Assembly: GCF_020424085.1 (NCBI RefSeq)
Contig: NZ_CP080203.1
Location: 1,054,001-1,118,000 of the forward strand
Source: Mycetocola spongiae
GTDB taxonomy: Bacteria > Actinomycetota > Actinomycetes > Actinomycetales > Microbacteriaceae
Direction of reading: 5' to 3'
Length of the DNA: 64,000 nucleotides
Part shown: one piece after another, positions 36,757 to 44,792 of the stretch
Layout: each line of letters opens with the position of its first letter
How positions within the stretch are numbered: position 1 is the first letter of the stretch
Notes under the pieces: generated by a model
What the model was told of the DNA's origin: nothing
The model's database searches: none
The model's input: only the letters and a program-made list of their open reading frames with translations
Position numbers and translations under genes: made by a program

Positions 36757-37092
36757 ATGACCAATACATGGATGAAGGCAGTTACCGTTTCAGGACTCAT
36801 CATGGCCTCAACGCTCGGGGGAACACTCGCCGCAAATGCCGTGGGCACGCTCGAGGTATGGGACAGCAGAAATTTCCAGGGCACGGTCCTCGCGGAAGGA
36901 ATTGGCGAGGTCGTGGATGTGGGGGATAACCGAGCTCAGTCGACAATCAATGGTTCTGTATTTGGATATTCCGCGCGCAATATCGCGGGTCCGAATATCT
37001 CGGAAGAAGTTGTCTATTTCCCGTCGGGTACCCAACTCCAGGATGACGGCGCACAAAACAACAAAGTGGACCACTTCGACCGGGTTGGCTAG
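36757..37092 (+). CDS. Small secreted beta/gamma-crystallin-like (peptidase inhibitor I36-type) protein
   Basis: A 111-residue protein with a classical signal peptide (LIMASTLGGTLAANA, cleavage near residue 28) and a mature part of about 82 residues. The pattern WDSRNFQGTVLAEG followed by DVGDNRAQSTING fits the Greek-key motif of beta/gamma crystallins and I36 protease inhibitors. Only one or one and a half motifs are present and there is no Cys. AGGAGA lies 7 bp before the ATG. It is divergent from the lipoprotein/exporter operon and followed by a strong terminator. A secreted effector, inhibitor or wall-stress protein is possible; the family call is moderate. Confidence 0.65.
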   Translation: MTNTWMKAVTVSGLIMASTLGGTLAANAVGTLEVWDSRNFQGTVLAEGIGEVVDVGDNRAQSTINGSVFGYSARNIAGPNISEEVVYFPSGTQLQDDGAQNNKVDHFDRVG

Positions 37093-37097
37093 GCAAC

Positions 37098-37136
37098 AAA
37101 AAACGGGCGCTCTCCGTGAGGAGGGCGCCCGTTTTT
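37098..37136. terminator. Bidirectional terminator between the secreted-protein gene and rnj
   Basis: AAAAAACGGGCGC pairs with GCGCCCGTTTTT around a 14-nt loop that itself contains CTCC/GGAG. A- and T-runs on either side serve both convergent genes. Confidence 0.92.
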
Positions 37137-37152
37137 GGCATGGGGTTACCGG

Positions 37153-38829
37153 TTATGCGGCAACCACCATCGGAACGATCATCGGGCGGCGACGCAGCGA
37201 CGTGGCCACCCAGCGACCCATCGTGCGGCGCACGATCTGGTTCAGTGCGTGGGTGTCGCGTACGCCGTTATCGGCGGCCTCGTTAATCGCGGCGACGATC
37301 TTCGGCTTGACCTTATCAAAGACGCGGACGTCCTCGGCAAAGCCCTTGGCCTGGATCTGCGGACCGGAGATGATCCGGCCGGTCTTGCCGTCGATGGCCA
37401 CGAGGATCGAGATGAAACCCTCCTCGCCCAGCACGCGGCGGTCGCGCAGGTCGTCCTCGGTGATCTCGCCGACGGTCTTGCCGTCCACGTAGACAAACTT
37501 CAGATCGAGCTGACCCACCTCGCGGGCCACACCATCGCGCAGATCCACAACGATGCCGTCCTGACCGAGGATGGTGTTCTTCTCGGGAACACCGGTCTGG
37601 TTGGCGAGCTTGCCATTGGCAAAGAGGTGGCGGTGCTCGCCGTGCACGGGCAGCACGTTCTTGGGCTTGAGGATGTTATAGCAGTAGAGCAGCTCGCCGG
37701 CGGAGGCGTGTCCGGAGACGTGCACCTTGGCGTTGCCCTTATGCACCACATTGGCGCCGAGCTTGGTGAGCCCGTCGATGATGCGATACACGGCGTTCTC
37801 GTTACCCGGGATCAGGCTCGACGCGAGGATCACGGTATCGCCCTCGCGGGGCTCCACCTGGTGATCCTGGTTGACCATCCGGCTCAGCACGGCCATCGGC
37901 TCGCCCTGCGAACCCGTGGACATGAAGACGATCTTATTATCGGGAATGCCCTTGGTCTTCTTGAAGTCCACCAGCACACCCTCGGGGACGTGCAGATAGC
38001 CGAGCTCGGCGGCGATGGTCATATTGCGCACCATCGAACGACCCAGCAGGGCCACGCGGCGGCCGTTCTCGTAGGCGGCATCCAGCACCTGCTGCACGCG
38101 GTGAACGTGGCTCGAGAAGCTCGCCACGATGACCTGACCCTTGGTCTTGGCCATCACGGAGGACAGAACCGGTCCGATATCGCGCTCGGGCGTGGTGAAC
38201 CCGGGAACCTCGGCGTTGGTGGAATCGGGCAGGAACAGGTCCACGCCCTCCTCGCCGACGCGGGCAAACGCGCGCAGGTCGGTGATCCGACCGTCCAGGG
38301 GCAGCTGATCCATCTTGAAGTCACCCGTGACCAGGGCCGTACCGGCCTCGGTGCGGATGAATACCGCGAGGGCATCCGGGATCGAGTGGTTCACGGCGAT
38401 GAATTCGAGGTCAAACGGACCAAGCTTCTCGGTATCCCCCTCCTTCACCGTGTGGGTATAGGGCTTAATCCGGTGTTCCTTGAGCTTGGCCTCCACGAGT
38501 GCGAGGGTCAGGCCGGAGCCGATCAGCGGAATATCCTGGCGCAGGCGCAGCAGGTAGGGGACGGCGCCGATGTGGTCCTCGTGGCCGTGGGTCAAAACCA
38601 CGCCCACGATGTCCTGCAGGCGGTCCTTAATCGGTCCAAAATCGGGCAGGATCAGATCAACACCGGGCTGGTGCTCCTCGGGGAAGAGCACACCACAGTC
38701 CACGATCAGAATCTTGCCGTCGATTTCGAAGGTCGTCATATTGCGACCAATTTCACCGAGTCCGCCGATCGGGGTAACCCGCAGGGTTCCCTTTTTCAGT
38801 TTCGGCGGCATATAGGCGGTGACGGGCAT
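37153..38829 (-). CDS. rnj: Ribonuclease J
   Basis: A 558-residue metallo-beta-lactamase/beta-CASP ribonuclease. It degrades and processes RNA as 5'-3' exonuclease and endonuclease. The Zn motif HGHEDH is at 81-86, with further ligands in AVNHSIPDA and TGDFKMD; the beta-CASP part contains FMSTGSQGEP and VHVSGHASAGEL. The C-terminal third is the usual RNase J domain. AAGGAGGGC precedes the ATG. dapA lies about 110 bp upstream, the normal actinobacterial order. Confidence 0.97.
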   Translation of the reverse strand: MPVTAYMPPKLKKGTLRVTPIGGLGEIGRNMTTFEIDGKILIVDCGVLFPEEHQPGVDLILPDFGPIKDRLQDIVGVVLTHGHEDHIGAVPYLLRLRQDIPLIGSGLTLALVEAKLKEHRIKPYTHTVKEGDTEKLGPFDLEFIAVNHSIPDALAVFIRTEAGTALVTGDFKMDQLPLDGRITDLRAFARVGEEGVDLFLPDSTNAEVPGFTTPERDIGPVLSSVMAKTKGQVIVASFSSHVHRVQQVLDAAYENGRRVALLGRSMVRNMTIAAELGYLHVPEGVLVDFKKTKGIPDNKIVFMSTGSQGEPMAVLSRMVNQDHQVEPREGDTVILASSLIPGNENAVYRIIDGLTKLGANVVHKGNAKVHVSGHASAGELLYCYNILKPKNVLPVHGEHRHLFANGKLANQTGVPEKNTILGQDGIVVDLRDGVAREVGQLDLKFVYVDGKTVGEITEDDLRDRRVLGEEGFISILVAIDGKTGRIISGPQIQAKGFAEDVRVFDKVKPKIVAAINEAADNGVRDTHALNQIVRRTMGRWVATSLRRRPMIVPMVVAA

Positions 38830-38939
38830 TCGCCCTCCTTATCGTTGAGCGTTCAAAATCCGCTCATTGTGTGTTGCGATGCACAGCAGGCACCATCCGC
38901 GGGGAGCGGGACGGGGTGGCGAACCAACCCGAGCCCCTC

Positions 38940-39917
38940 CTAGCGCGTGGTTCCGTGCACCTTGGGTAGTGCGCCACCGGCCGCAGCATTGCGGTCGGGA
39001 CGGAAGTTATGCAGGTCGACACCGGGGATGTCTCCGACGAGGGCAAGATCGTCCTCGATTTTGGCGGCCTCGAAGTCCTCGGGGCCCACGAGCGGCAGGC
39101 GCACGCGGGCGCTACCGATGCGCCCGAGGCCCTGCAGAATATACTTCACGGCCACCGTGCCGGGAACATGCGTCATGACGGCACGCACGAGCGGCTCGAG
39201 GCCCTGGTGGGCGGCCGTGGCGGTGGCCAGGTCGCCGGCGTTGACGGCATCAACGATCTGGCGATACGGGGTGGCGGCGATATTGCCGGTCACGCCGATC
39301 AGGCCGGAGGCGCCGATGGACAGGTGCGGGAGTGCGTTGGCGTCGTCTCCCGAGAAATAGAGCAGGTCGGTCTGGTTCAGGACCCGGCTCACCTCGGAGA
39401 AATCGCCCTTGGCATCCTTCACGGCGAGAATATTCGGGTGCTTGGCGGCACGCAGAATGGTCTCGTACTGGATGGGAATACCGGTGCGGCCCGGGATATC
39501 GTAGAGGATCACGGGCAGATCGGTGGCATCGGCGATCATCCGGAAATGCGTGAGCACTCCCGACTGCGTGGGCTTGTTATAGTACGGCGTGACGATCATG
39601 ACACCGTCTGCGCCGGCCTTTTCGCTGGCCTTATACAGCTCGATGGCATGGGCGGTCTCATTGGAGCCACCACCCGTGATGATCTTGGCGCGACCGGCCG
39701 AGACGGACTTACCCACCTCCACGAGGCGGAGCTTTTCCGGGTCGGTCAGCGTGGAGGTTTCCCCGGTGGTACCGGTGATGACGATGCCGTCGGCACCGGC
39801 GGAGATGACATCGTCCATGTGCTTTTCGACGCCCGGCCAATCCACTTCACCATCGGCGGTGAAGGGGGTGACAAGCGCGACAAGGACCTGACCAAAGGGA
39901 TTCTCGACTGTAGACAC
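38940..39917 (-). CDS. dapA: 4-hydroxy-tetrahydrodipicolinate synthase DapA
   Basis: First committed enzyme of lysine/diaminopimelate synthesis, condensing pyruvate with aspartate semialdehyde. The 325-residue protein has GTTGETSTLT near 49-58, Tyr139 in ILYDIPGRTG and the Schiff-base Lys167 in ILAVKDAKGD. A C-terminal extension of about 30 residues ends KVHGTTR, slightly longer than most. The GTG at 39917 is chosen because similarity starts at STVENPFGQVLVALVTPF; TACTGT lies 6 nt upstream. Confidence 0.97.
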   Translation of the reverse strand: MSTVENPFGQVLVALVTPFTADGEVDWPGVEKHMDDVISAGADGIVITGTTGETSTLTDPEKLRLVEVGKSVSAGRAKIITGGGSNETAHAIELYKASEKAGADGVMIVTPYYNKPTQSGVLTHFRMIADATDLPVILYDIPGRTGIPIQYETILRAAKHPNILAVKDAKGDFSEVSRVLNQTDLLYFSGDDANALPHLSIGASGLIGVTGNIAATPYRQIVDAVNAGDLATATAAHQGLEPLVRAVMTHVPGTVAVKYILQGLGRIGSARVRLPLVGPEDFEAAKIEDDLALVGDIPGVDLHNFRPDRNAAAGGALPKVHGTTR

Positions 39918-39923
39918 GTTTCC

Positions 39924-39929
39924 ACAGTA
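39924..39929 (-). promoter_or_regulatory. Candidate -10 box of dapA (leaderless)
   Basis: TACTGT 6 nt before the GTG. Further up, CGGTGTG (39961-39967) and CACACCG (39973-39979) form a 19-bp dyad with a TGGTG centre, which could be an operator or the end of the upstream transcript. Confidence 0.45.
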
Positions 39930-40048
39930 CCGGTTTGTGTGGTCGCTATGCACCTTCATTCGGTGTGTGGTGCACACCGCGGCAGATTAAGACGTGCGCT
40001 TTGGCCCGCTCCGTGCGTGCCGAGCGGGGCCCCGAGCGGGACGGCATC

Positions 40049-40294
40049 TCATGAGCGGCGGAATCTCCGCCCCGCTTCCGGGCCCTTTGCAAAGATCAGG
40101 AGCAAAAGACCCCAGAAAACGGTGTCTATTCCGAGTAGCGGCAGCTTTTGTTCCAGGCCCACGTGCCCGTGACCGAGAAATTCGGCAAGCTGAAATATCA
40201 GCAGCGGAGCGATCACCAGCGTGGCGAGCAGCCACGCCGGAACCCGGAACCCCGCGCGGTGGGCCCGCCGCCCGCGCCCGGTTTTTAGGGGCAT
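40049..40294 (-). CDS. Small membrane protein, two helices
   Basis: An 81-residue frame with a basic N-terminus (KTGRGRRAHR) and two hydrophobic segments, about 20-38 (WLLATLVIAPLLIFQLAEFL) and 55-69 (IDTVFWGLLLLIFAKG). The pattern of charges fits a real two-helix membrane protein. No family is recognised. It lies between thyX and dapA on the same strand. An inverted repeat CCCGCTC/GAGCGGG near 40005-40040 follows the stop. Confidence 0.5.
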   Translation of the reverse strand: MPLKTGRGRRAHRAGFRVPAWLLATLVIAPLLIFQLAEFLGHGHVGLEQKLPLLGIDTVFWGLLLLIFAKGPEAGRRFRRS

Positions 40295-40449
40295 GAGGTG
40301 CCCCCGCTCGGGAGTAACGGATAGATCCGCAGGATCGGCGCCCCGGATGCTCCCGAGACAGGCGCCCTCCGTGTGTCTTCGCCCGGATCGATCACGGGCC
40401 CGGAATCGGCCCCTCCGGAAGGCCGGGGCAAAAGAATTCGTCTCCGCAT
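40285..40449 (-). CDS. Possible 54-residue ORF with a strong ribosome binding site
   Basis: The frame starts with ATG at 40449 after GGGGAGGGGAAAATA, one of the best Shine-Dalgarno sequences in the window. Its stop overlaps the start of the 81-residue membrane protein by 10 bp. The product is Pro/Gly/Arg-rich without recognisable motif. It may be a leader or coupling ORF for the membrane protein, or the Shine-Dalgarno may be chance. Confidence 0.3.
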   Translation of the reverse strand: MRRRILLPRPSGGADSGPVIDPGEDTRRAPVSGASGAPILRIYPLLPSGGTSCP

Positions 40450-40574
40450 TATTTTCCCCTCCCCGAACCCTTCTCCATTTTCCCTAGCGTCGAGTATGCG
40501 TTGATCGCCGGGCCCGCGGCATGAGCTCGTCTGCATTCCCAGCCGATAACGAGCCTTGAGGAGGTGTTTTAATA

Positions 40575-40622
40575 AAGAAAAACCGCCCCGCTCCGGTGCC
40601 TGGCACACGGTACGGGACGGTT
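40575..40622 (-). terminator. Terminator after thyX
   Basis: AACCGCCCCG (40581-40590) pairs with CGGGACGGTT (40613-40622) with one mismatch. On the minus strand a T-rich tract follows (A-rich 40572-40582). It lies 15 bp past the thyX stop. Confidence 0.75.
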
Positions 40623-40637
40623 CTTCACCTCAGATAA

Positions 40638-41363
40638 CTACGGCGAAACGCGGCCGTTTTTATTAAAGGCCTCATAGGTGAGGGGCATCAGCTCGGCGAA
40701 GTGGTTCTCCATGAGCTCGGCACACATCTCGATCTCGCGCTGCGGGAACGACGGGAAGTGTGTGCCCTCGCGCTTGGTGCGCAGGCTCAGGAAGTTCATC
40801 ATCGAGCGCGCGTTGACCGTGACATACATCGAGGAGTACAGGTTCAGCGGCAGCACGATGCGGGCGACCTCGCGGGCCACACCGGCATCCAGCATGCGCT
40901 GATAGGACTCATAGGCCGCGATGGACTGCGCCTTGGACTCGGCCTGTACCAGCTCGGTCTGTTCGGGGGTGCCGGGCAGGAAGTTATAGGCTCCGGGCTT
41001 ACCCTCCTGGATCAGGTTACGCTCGGCCGAGGGCACATAAAACGTGGGGTTGAGCTGACGATAGCGGCCCGATTCCTCGTTATAGCTGGCCATGCGGTGG
41101 CGCATGAACTCGCGGAATACAAAGATCGGTGCCTGCACGTAGAAGGTCATCGAGTTGTGCTCAAACGGGGAGCCGTGGCGGTCCCGCATGAGGTAGTTGA
41201 TGAGTCCGCGGTCGCGGCTCGTGGCCTCGTCGCCGCTCTGGGCGGATTCGAGGGTCTGCTCACCCTGGGTGGACACCCGGGCCGCAAACAGGACATCGGA
41301 ATCGCTGGCGCTTGCGCGGACCAGCTCCACCGTCATTTCGCTTCGGAATTCAATCTCTGACAC
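40638..41363 (-). CDS. thyX: FAD-dependent thymidylate synthase ThyX
   Basis: ThyX makes dTMP from dUMP with methylene-tetrahydrofolate and FAD. The 241-residue protein has the diagnostic motif RHRMASYNEESGR at 88-100, and YSSMYVTVNARSMMNFLSLR later. The GTG at 41363 gives the normal N-terminus; TAGGGT lies 6 nt upstream, and the overlapping GGGTGAGAG may also serve as Shine-Dalgarno. In the standard order it sits upstream of dapA and rnj. Confidence 0.97.
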   Translation of the reverse strand: MSEIEFRSEMTVELVRASASDSDVLFAARVSTQGEQTLESAQSGDEATSRDRGLINYLMRDRHGSPFEHNSMTFYVQAPIFVFREFMRHRMASYNEESGRYRQLNPTFYVPSAERNLIQEGKPGAYNFLPGTPEQTELVQAESKAQSIAAYESYQRMLDAGVAREVARIVLPLNLYSSMYVTVNARSMMNFLSLRTKREGTHFPSFPQREIEMCAELMENHFAELMPLTYEAFNKNGRVSP

Positions 41364-41369
41364 GCTCTC

Positions 41370-41375
41370 ACCCTA
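41370..41375 (-). promoter_or_regulatory. Candidate -10 box of thyX
   Basis: TAGGGT 6 nt before the GTG. The remaining gap to osmC (to 41602) holds GC-rich sequence with no gene and a good GGAGGA site before osmC. Confidence 0.4.
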
Positions 41376-41602
41376 TCCCACGGGGCGAGTGGATCGGGTC
41401 CGGGGACGCGCCGGGAGGAGCAATCCCGGGCGGCAATCCACGCCCCGAAAATCCGCGCGTCGCGGCGGAAAATCCGCGGTAGCTGTGTTCTTGTGGGGGC
41501 GAACCGGATAGGCTCAAATAAATATTCGGAGTTCGCGGCTTCACCCTCCCGGTGGAGCGTGTCCGGTCTCTTAATCCGCACCACTTTCTTGGAGGAATCC
41601 CC

Positions 41603-42028
41603 ATGTCAGTAACCAGCGAAGCAACCACCGTCTGGACCGGATCGCTCTTCGAGGGCTCCGGCACCGTTAACCTCGACTCGTCCTCCGCCGCCAATCTGGC
41701 CGTGAACTGGAAGGCCCGCTCGGAGGGTTCCGACCGCGTCACCACCCCCGAGGAGCTCCTGGGTGCCGCCCACGCCTCGTGCTTCTCGATGGCCTTCTCC
41801 AATGCCCTCACCGAGGCCGGCCACACCCCCGAGCGCCTGCACGTCACCGCCGCCGTGACCTTCATCCCCGGCACCGGCATCACCGGCAGCCACCTGCTGG
41901 TCAACGCCACGGTCCCCGGCATCTCCACCGAAGACTTCGACCGCATCGCGGGCGAGGCCAAGGTGGGTTGCCCCGTCTCGCAGGCCCTCGCGGGCGTCCA
42001 GATCACCCTCGAGGCGAGCCTGGCCTAG
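41603..42028 (+). CDS. osmC: OsmC/Ohr family peroxiredoxin
   Basis: A 141-residue thiol peroxidase that reduces organic hydroperoxides. The redox pair is Cys60 in LLGAAHASCFSMAFSNAL and Cys123 in EAKVGCPVSQAL; Arg and Glu of the OsmC active site fit RVTTPEELLG. The start at 41603 follows GGAGGA by 6 bp; the frame is open a little further upstream but not conserved. An epimerase gene begins 29 bp downstream on the same strand. Confidence 0.93.
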   Translation: MSVTSEATTVWTGSLFEGSGTVNLDSSSAANLAVNWKARSEGSDRVTTPEELLGAAHASCFSMAFSNALTEAGHTPERLHVTAAVTFIPGTGITGSHLLVNATVPGISTEDFDRIAGEAKVGCPVSQALAGVQITLEASLA

Positions 42029-42057
42029 CGAGAACTCGCACGGGCGGAATCGATCAT

Positions 42058-42957
42058 ATGCTGATCCTGCTGACGGGGGCCTCCGGGCTCATCGGTTCCG
42101 CCCTGCGCGCCCGCCTGGAGGCCGAGGGGCACACCCTGCGGCTCCTGGTGCGGCGCGAACCGCAATCCCCCAATGAGCTGCGCTGGGACCCGGCCGCCGG
42201 CCGTATTCCCGCGGGCGCCCTCGACGGCGTGGACGCCGTGATTAATCTTTCCGGCGCGAGCATCGGCAAGCTCCCCTGGACCTCCGCGTATCGCCGCGAA
42301 CTGCTCCGCTCGCGCCTGGACTGCACCCGCACCGTGGTGGGGGCCATCCGCGCCGCCGCGATTCCCCCGCGCATCCTGATCAACGCCTCCGCCTCGGGCT
42401 TCTACGGTTCCCGCCCGGGCGAGGACCTGGACGAGTCCAGCACCGCGGGCGCGGGTTTCCTCGCCGACCTCACCCGGCGCTGGGAGGCGGCCGCCCTCGA
42501 GGCCGCCGATAGCTGCGTGGTGGTACTCGCCCGCACCGGGATCGTCCTCGACCCCGCGGGGGCCATCGGCCCGATGATCGCGCTGACCCGGCTCGGCCTG
42601 GGTGGCCCGCTGGGCGGCGGCAAAAACTATTGGCCGTGGGTGGCACTCGAGGACGAGGTGGCTGCGCTGGTGTTTCTGCTGGACTCGGCGGTCACCGGTC
42701 CCGTGAATATTGTGGCCCCCACCCCCAGCACCGCCGGGGACATCGGCCGCGCCCTCGCCTCCGAACTAAAACGACCGTATTGGTTACCCGCCCCCGGGTT
42801 TGCGATTCGGGCGCTGCTGCGCGATGCCGCCGAGGATCTGATCCTGGTGGATCAGCGCATCTCCCCGGAGGTCCTGCTCGCGGAGGGTTTCGTTTTTACC
42901 CATCCCACGGTTCCCGAGGCGCTGCACACGGCGCTCGGGCGCGCGCGGCACGGCTAA
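42058..42957 (+). CDS. TIGR01777-type NAD-dependent epimerase/dehydratase
   Basis: A 299-residue SDR-like protein. Landmarks of the TIGR01777 family are TGASGLIGSALRARL at the N-terminus, AVINLSGASIGKLPWT, RILINASASGFYG, GGGKNYWPWVALEDEV and the C-terminal DUF1731-like region with EVLLAEGFVF. The biochemical role of this family is unknown. It may be co-transcribed with osmC. Its stop overlaps the convergent response-regulator gene by 4 bp. Confidence 0.93.
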   Translation: MLILLTGASGLIGSALRARLEAEGHTLRLLVRREPQSPNELRWDPAAGRIPAGALDGVDAVINLSGASIGKLPWTSAYRRELLRSRLDCTRTVVGAIRAAAIPPRILINASASGFYGSRPGEDLDESSTAGAGFLADLTRRWEAAALEAADSCVVVLARTGIVLDPAGAIGPMIALTRLGLGGPLGGGKNYWPWVALEDEVAALVFLLDSAVTGPVNIVAPTPSTAGDIGRALASELKRPYWLPAPGFAIRALLRDAAEDLILVDQRISPEVLLAEGFVFTHPTVPEALHTALGRARHG

Positions 42958-43592
42958 CCGATCAGGCCCAGCTCCAGCGCGAGCGTCACGGCCCGCGTGC
43001 GATCACCCACGCCCAGTTTCTCAAAGCTGCGCACCAGGTGGGTCTTTACGGTGGCCTCGGTCACGCCCAGGGTCAGGGCGATCTGGCCATTGGTGCGGCC
43101 CGCCGCGACCAGCGTCAGCACCTCGCGTTCGCGCGGAGTCAGCATCACCCGGGGCCCGCGCGGGGCCCGCACGCGCGCCACCAGCGATGCCGCGATCTCG
43201 GGGGCCAGCACGGTTTTCCCCACGCTCACGGCGCGCACCCCCGCGAGAATCTCCTCCTCCGGTGCCGCCTTCAGCAGATAGCCGGAGGCTCCCGCCTCAA
43301 TCGCGTCCAGGATCGCGTCATCGCTCTCATAGGTGGTGAGGATCAGCACGCGCACCTCGGGATACCGCTCGCGGATGCCCGCGGTGGCCTGCACCCCGTC
43401 TCCCCCGGGCATGCGCAGATCCATAAGCACCACATCCGCGGCGGTATGGGCCAAAAATTCCAGCGCCGCGGGGCCACTTCCGGCGTCCCCCACCACACAC
43501 AGATCGGGTGCGTCCTCGAGGGTTGCCGCGATGCCCGCGCGCACGATCGGGTGATCGTCCACCACCAGGATTCGGATTTTAGGTTCGGTCAT
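42954..43592 (-). CDS. NarL/LuxR-family response regulator
   Basis: A 212-residue regulator. The receiver domain has the acidic pair VDDH at 11-14, phosphoacceptor Asp58 in VVLMDLRMPGGDG and Lys in GYLLKAAP. The LuxR-type HTH (about 145-205) contains LTPREREVLTLVAAGRTNGQIA and VTEATVKTHLVRSFEKLGV. It is the last gene of an operon ATPase-permease-kinase-regulator, overlapping the kinase by 14 bp, so it most likely controls that exporter. Confidence 0.95.
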   Translation of the reverse strand: MTEPKIRILVVDDHPIVRAGIAATLEDAPDLCVVGDAGSGPAALEFLAHTAADVVLMDLRMPGGDGVQATAGIRERYPEVRVLILTTYESDDAILDAIEAGASGYLLKAAPEEEILAGVRAVSVGKTVLAPEIAASLVARVRAPRGPRVMLTPREREVLTLVAAGRTNGQIALTLGVTEATVKTHLVRSFEKLGVGDRTRAVTLALELGLIG

Positions 43593-44769
43593 GATTATTC
43601 CTCGGTGCGCTCGGGGGCAGGATCACGGTCAGCCGTGCGCCGCCGCGGGTTCCGGGCTCCAGCGCCACGCTGCCCCCTGCCTCCGCGAGGCGCTCGGCCA
43701 GGCCGGCCAGCCCAAACTGGCCGCCCGTCGCCGGGGAGGCGGAGCCCGGACCGCGCCCGTTATCGGTGATCCGCAGCCGGCTGCCCGCGGAATCGGTGAT
43801 CAGTTCCACGCCGGCGTCGGTGGCGTGGGCGTGTTTACGAATATTGGCCAAGCCCTCCTGCACGCAGCGCAGCAGGATCACCTCGGCGGCGCGCGAGAGT
43901 GTGCTGTCCTCCGCGACCCGGATCCGCACGGCGATCCCGGTCTCGCGCCCAAACCGCTCACAGAACCGGGTGAGGGTATCGGACAGGGTTGACCCCTCCA
44001 GCGAGGAGGCGGCGGCCACCAGCGCGCGGGTCTCGGCGAGCGCCTCGGCGGCGCTGGTCTCGATCAGGCGCACGGTATCGGTCAGGCCGGCGGCCCCGGT
44101 CTCCGCCTGGCGCAGGGCGCGCCGGGAGAGCATCACCACCCCGGTCAGGGTTTGAGCCACGGTATCGTGCAGGTCCCGCGAGAGCCGCCCGCGCTCCTGC
44201 ACCGCCCCCACGTCCCGGTTCAGCGCGGCGATCTGTGCCTCGCGGCTGCGCAGCTCGGCCACCAGGTGCGCATTTTCCTGGCCGATCTCCTGGATGCGGC
44301 TGATCCACAGGCCCATCGCAATCGCAAAAATGAGCGAGATCACCGCGACCACGAGAATCGTGGGGACCCAGTGCGGATCCTGCTGCCCCAGAATCGAGCC
44401 GGCGGTCATCGTGAGCACCCCCAGCGTGCTGAGCGTGATGCCCGCGCCGCGGGTGCGCGTGCTGGACCACCACAGCGGATGCAGCAATACCTGGGCGCAC
44501 AGCATATTGGGGTTCAAAAAGGCGAGGACCCCGCCCACCGGGATCAGCAGATACGGGGCCAGCCTATACGCGGCCTCCTGGGCCATCATCCGGCGGCCCC
44601 ACAGCACATAAAAGAGCGGGATACAGGCGAGCATCGCCAGCATCAGGGCGATCCGGGTCGGCGCGGGCAGCAGCGCGGTACCCGCGCCGGCATCGGTCAG
44701 GATGCCCATCAGCGCGAGGCCCGTGCAGCCGCCCGCAATCGCGAGGGTCCAGCCCGAAATCCGTGTCAT
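43579..44769 (-). CDS. Sensor histidine kinase, NarX/DesK type
   Basis: A 396-residue kinase with six N-terminal membrane helices within residues 8-155. The dimerisation/phosphoacceptor motif GRLSRDLHDTVAQTL carries His201, and the HATPase has ITDNGRGPG and FGLAGLAERLAEAGG. There is no large extracellular sensor, so it probably senses a signal within or near the membrane, such as an antibiotic. The ATG at 44769 is chosen; upstream frame has no similarity. The 3' end overlaps the response regulator. Confidence 0.94.
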   Translation of the reverse strand: MTRISGWTLAIAGGCTGLALMGILTDAGAGTALLPAPTRIALMLAMLACIPLFYVLWGRRMMAQEAAYRLAPYLLIPVGGVLAFLNPNMLCAQVLLHPLWWSSTRTRGAGITLSTLGVLTMTAGSILGQQDPHWVPTILVVAVISLIFAIAMGLWISRIQEIGQENAHLVAELRSREAQIAALNRDVGAVQERGRLSRDLHDTVAQTLTGVVMLSRRALRQAETGAAGLTDTVRLIETSAAEALAETRALVAAASSLEGSTLSDTLTRFCERFGRETGIAVRIRVAEDSTLSRAAEVILLRCVQEGLANIRKHAHATDAGVELITDSAGSRLRITDNGRGPGSASPATGGQFGLAGLAERLAEAGGSVALEPGTRGGARLTVILPPSAPRNNHDRT

Positions 44770-44792
44770 AGCGTCCAGTCTGGCACAGCGCG

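Noticed and set aside
13188-37092. Prophage or integrative element between ftsK and rnj
   Set aside because: No integrase, phage structural gene, att-like repeat or tRNA was seen; the region is a string of metabolic and transport operons.
36757-37092. Lactococcin-972 bacteriocin precursor
   Set aside because: Size and signal peptide fit, but the Trp/Gly/Tyr-rich pattern of that family is not seen; the Greek-key pattern is a better match.
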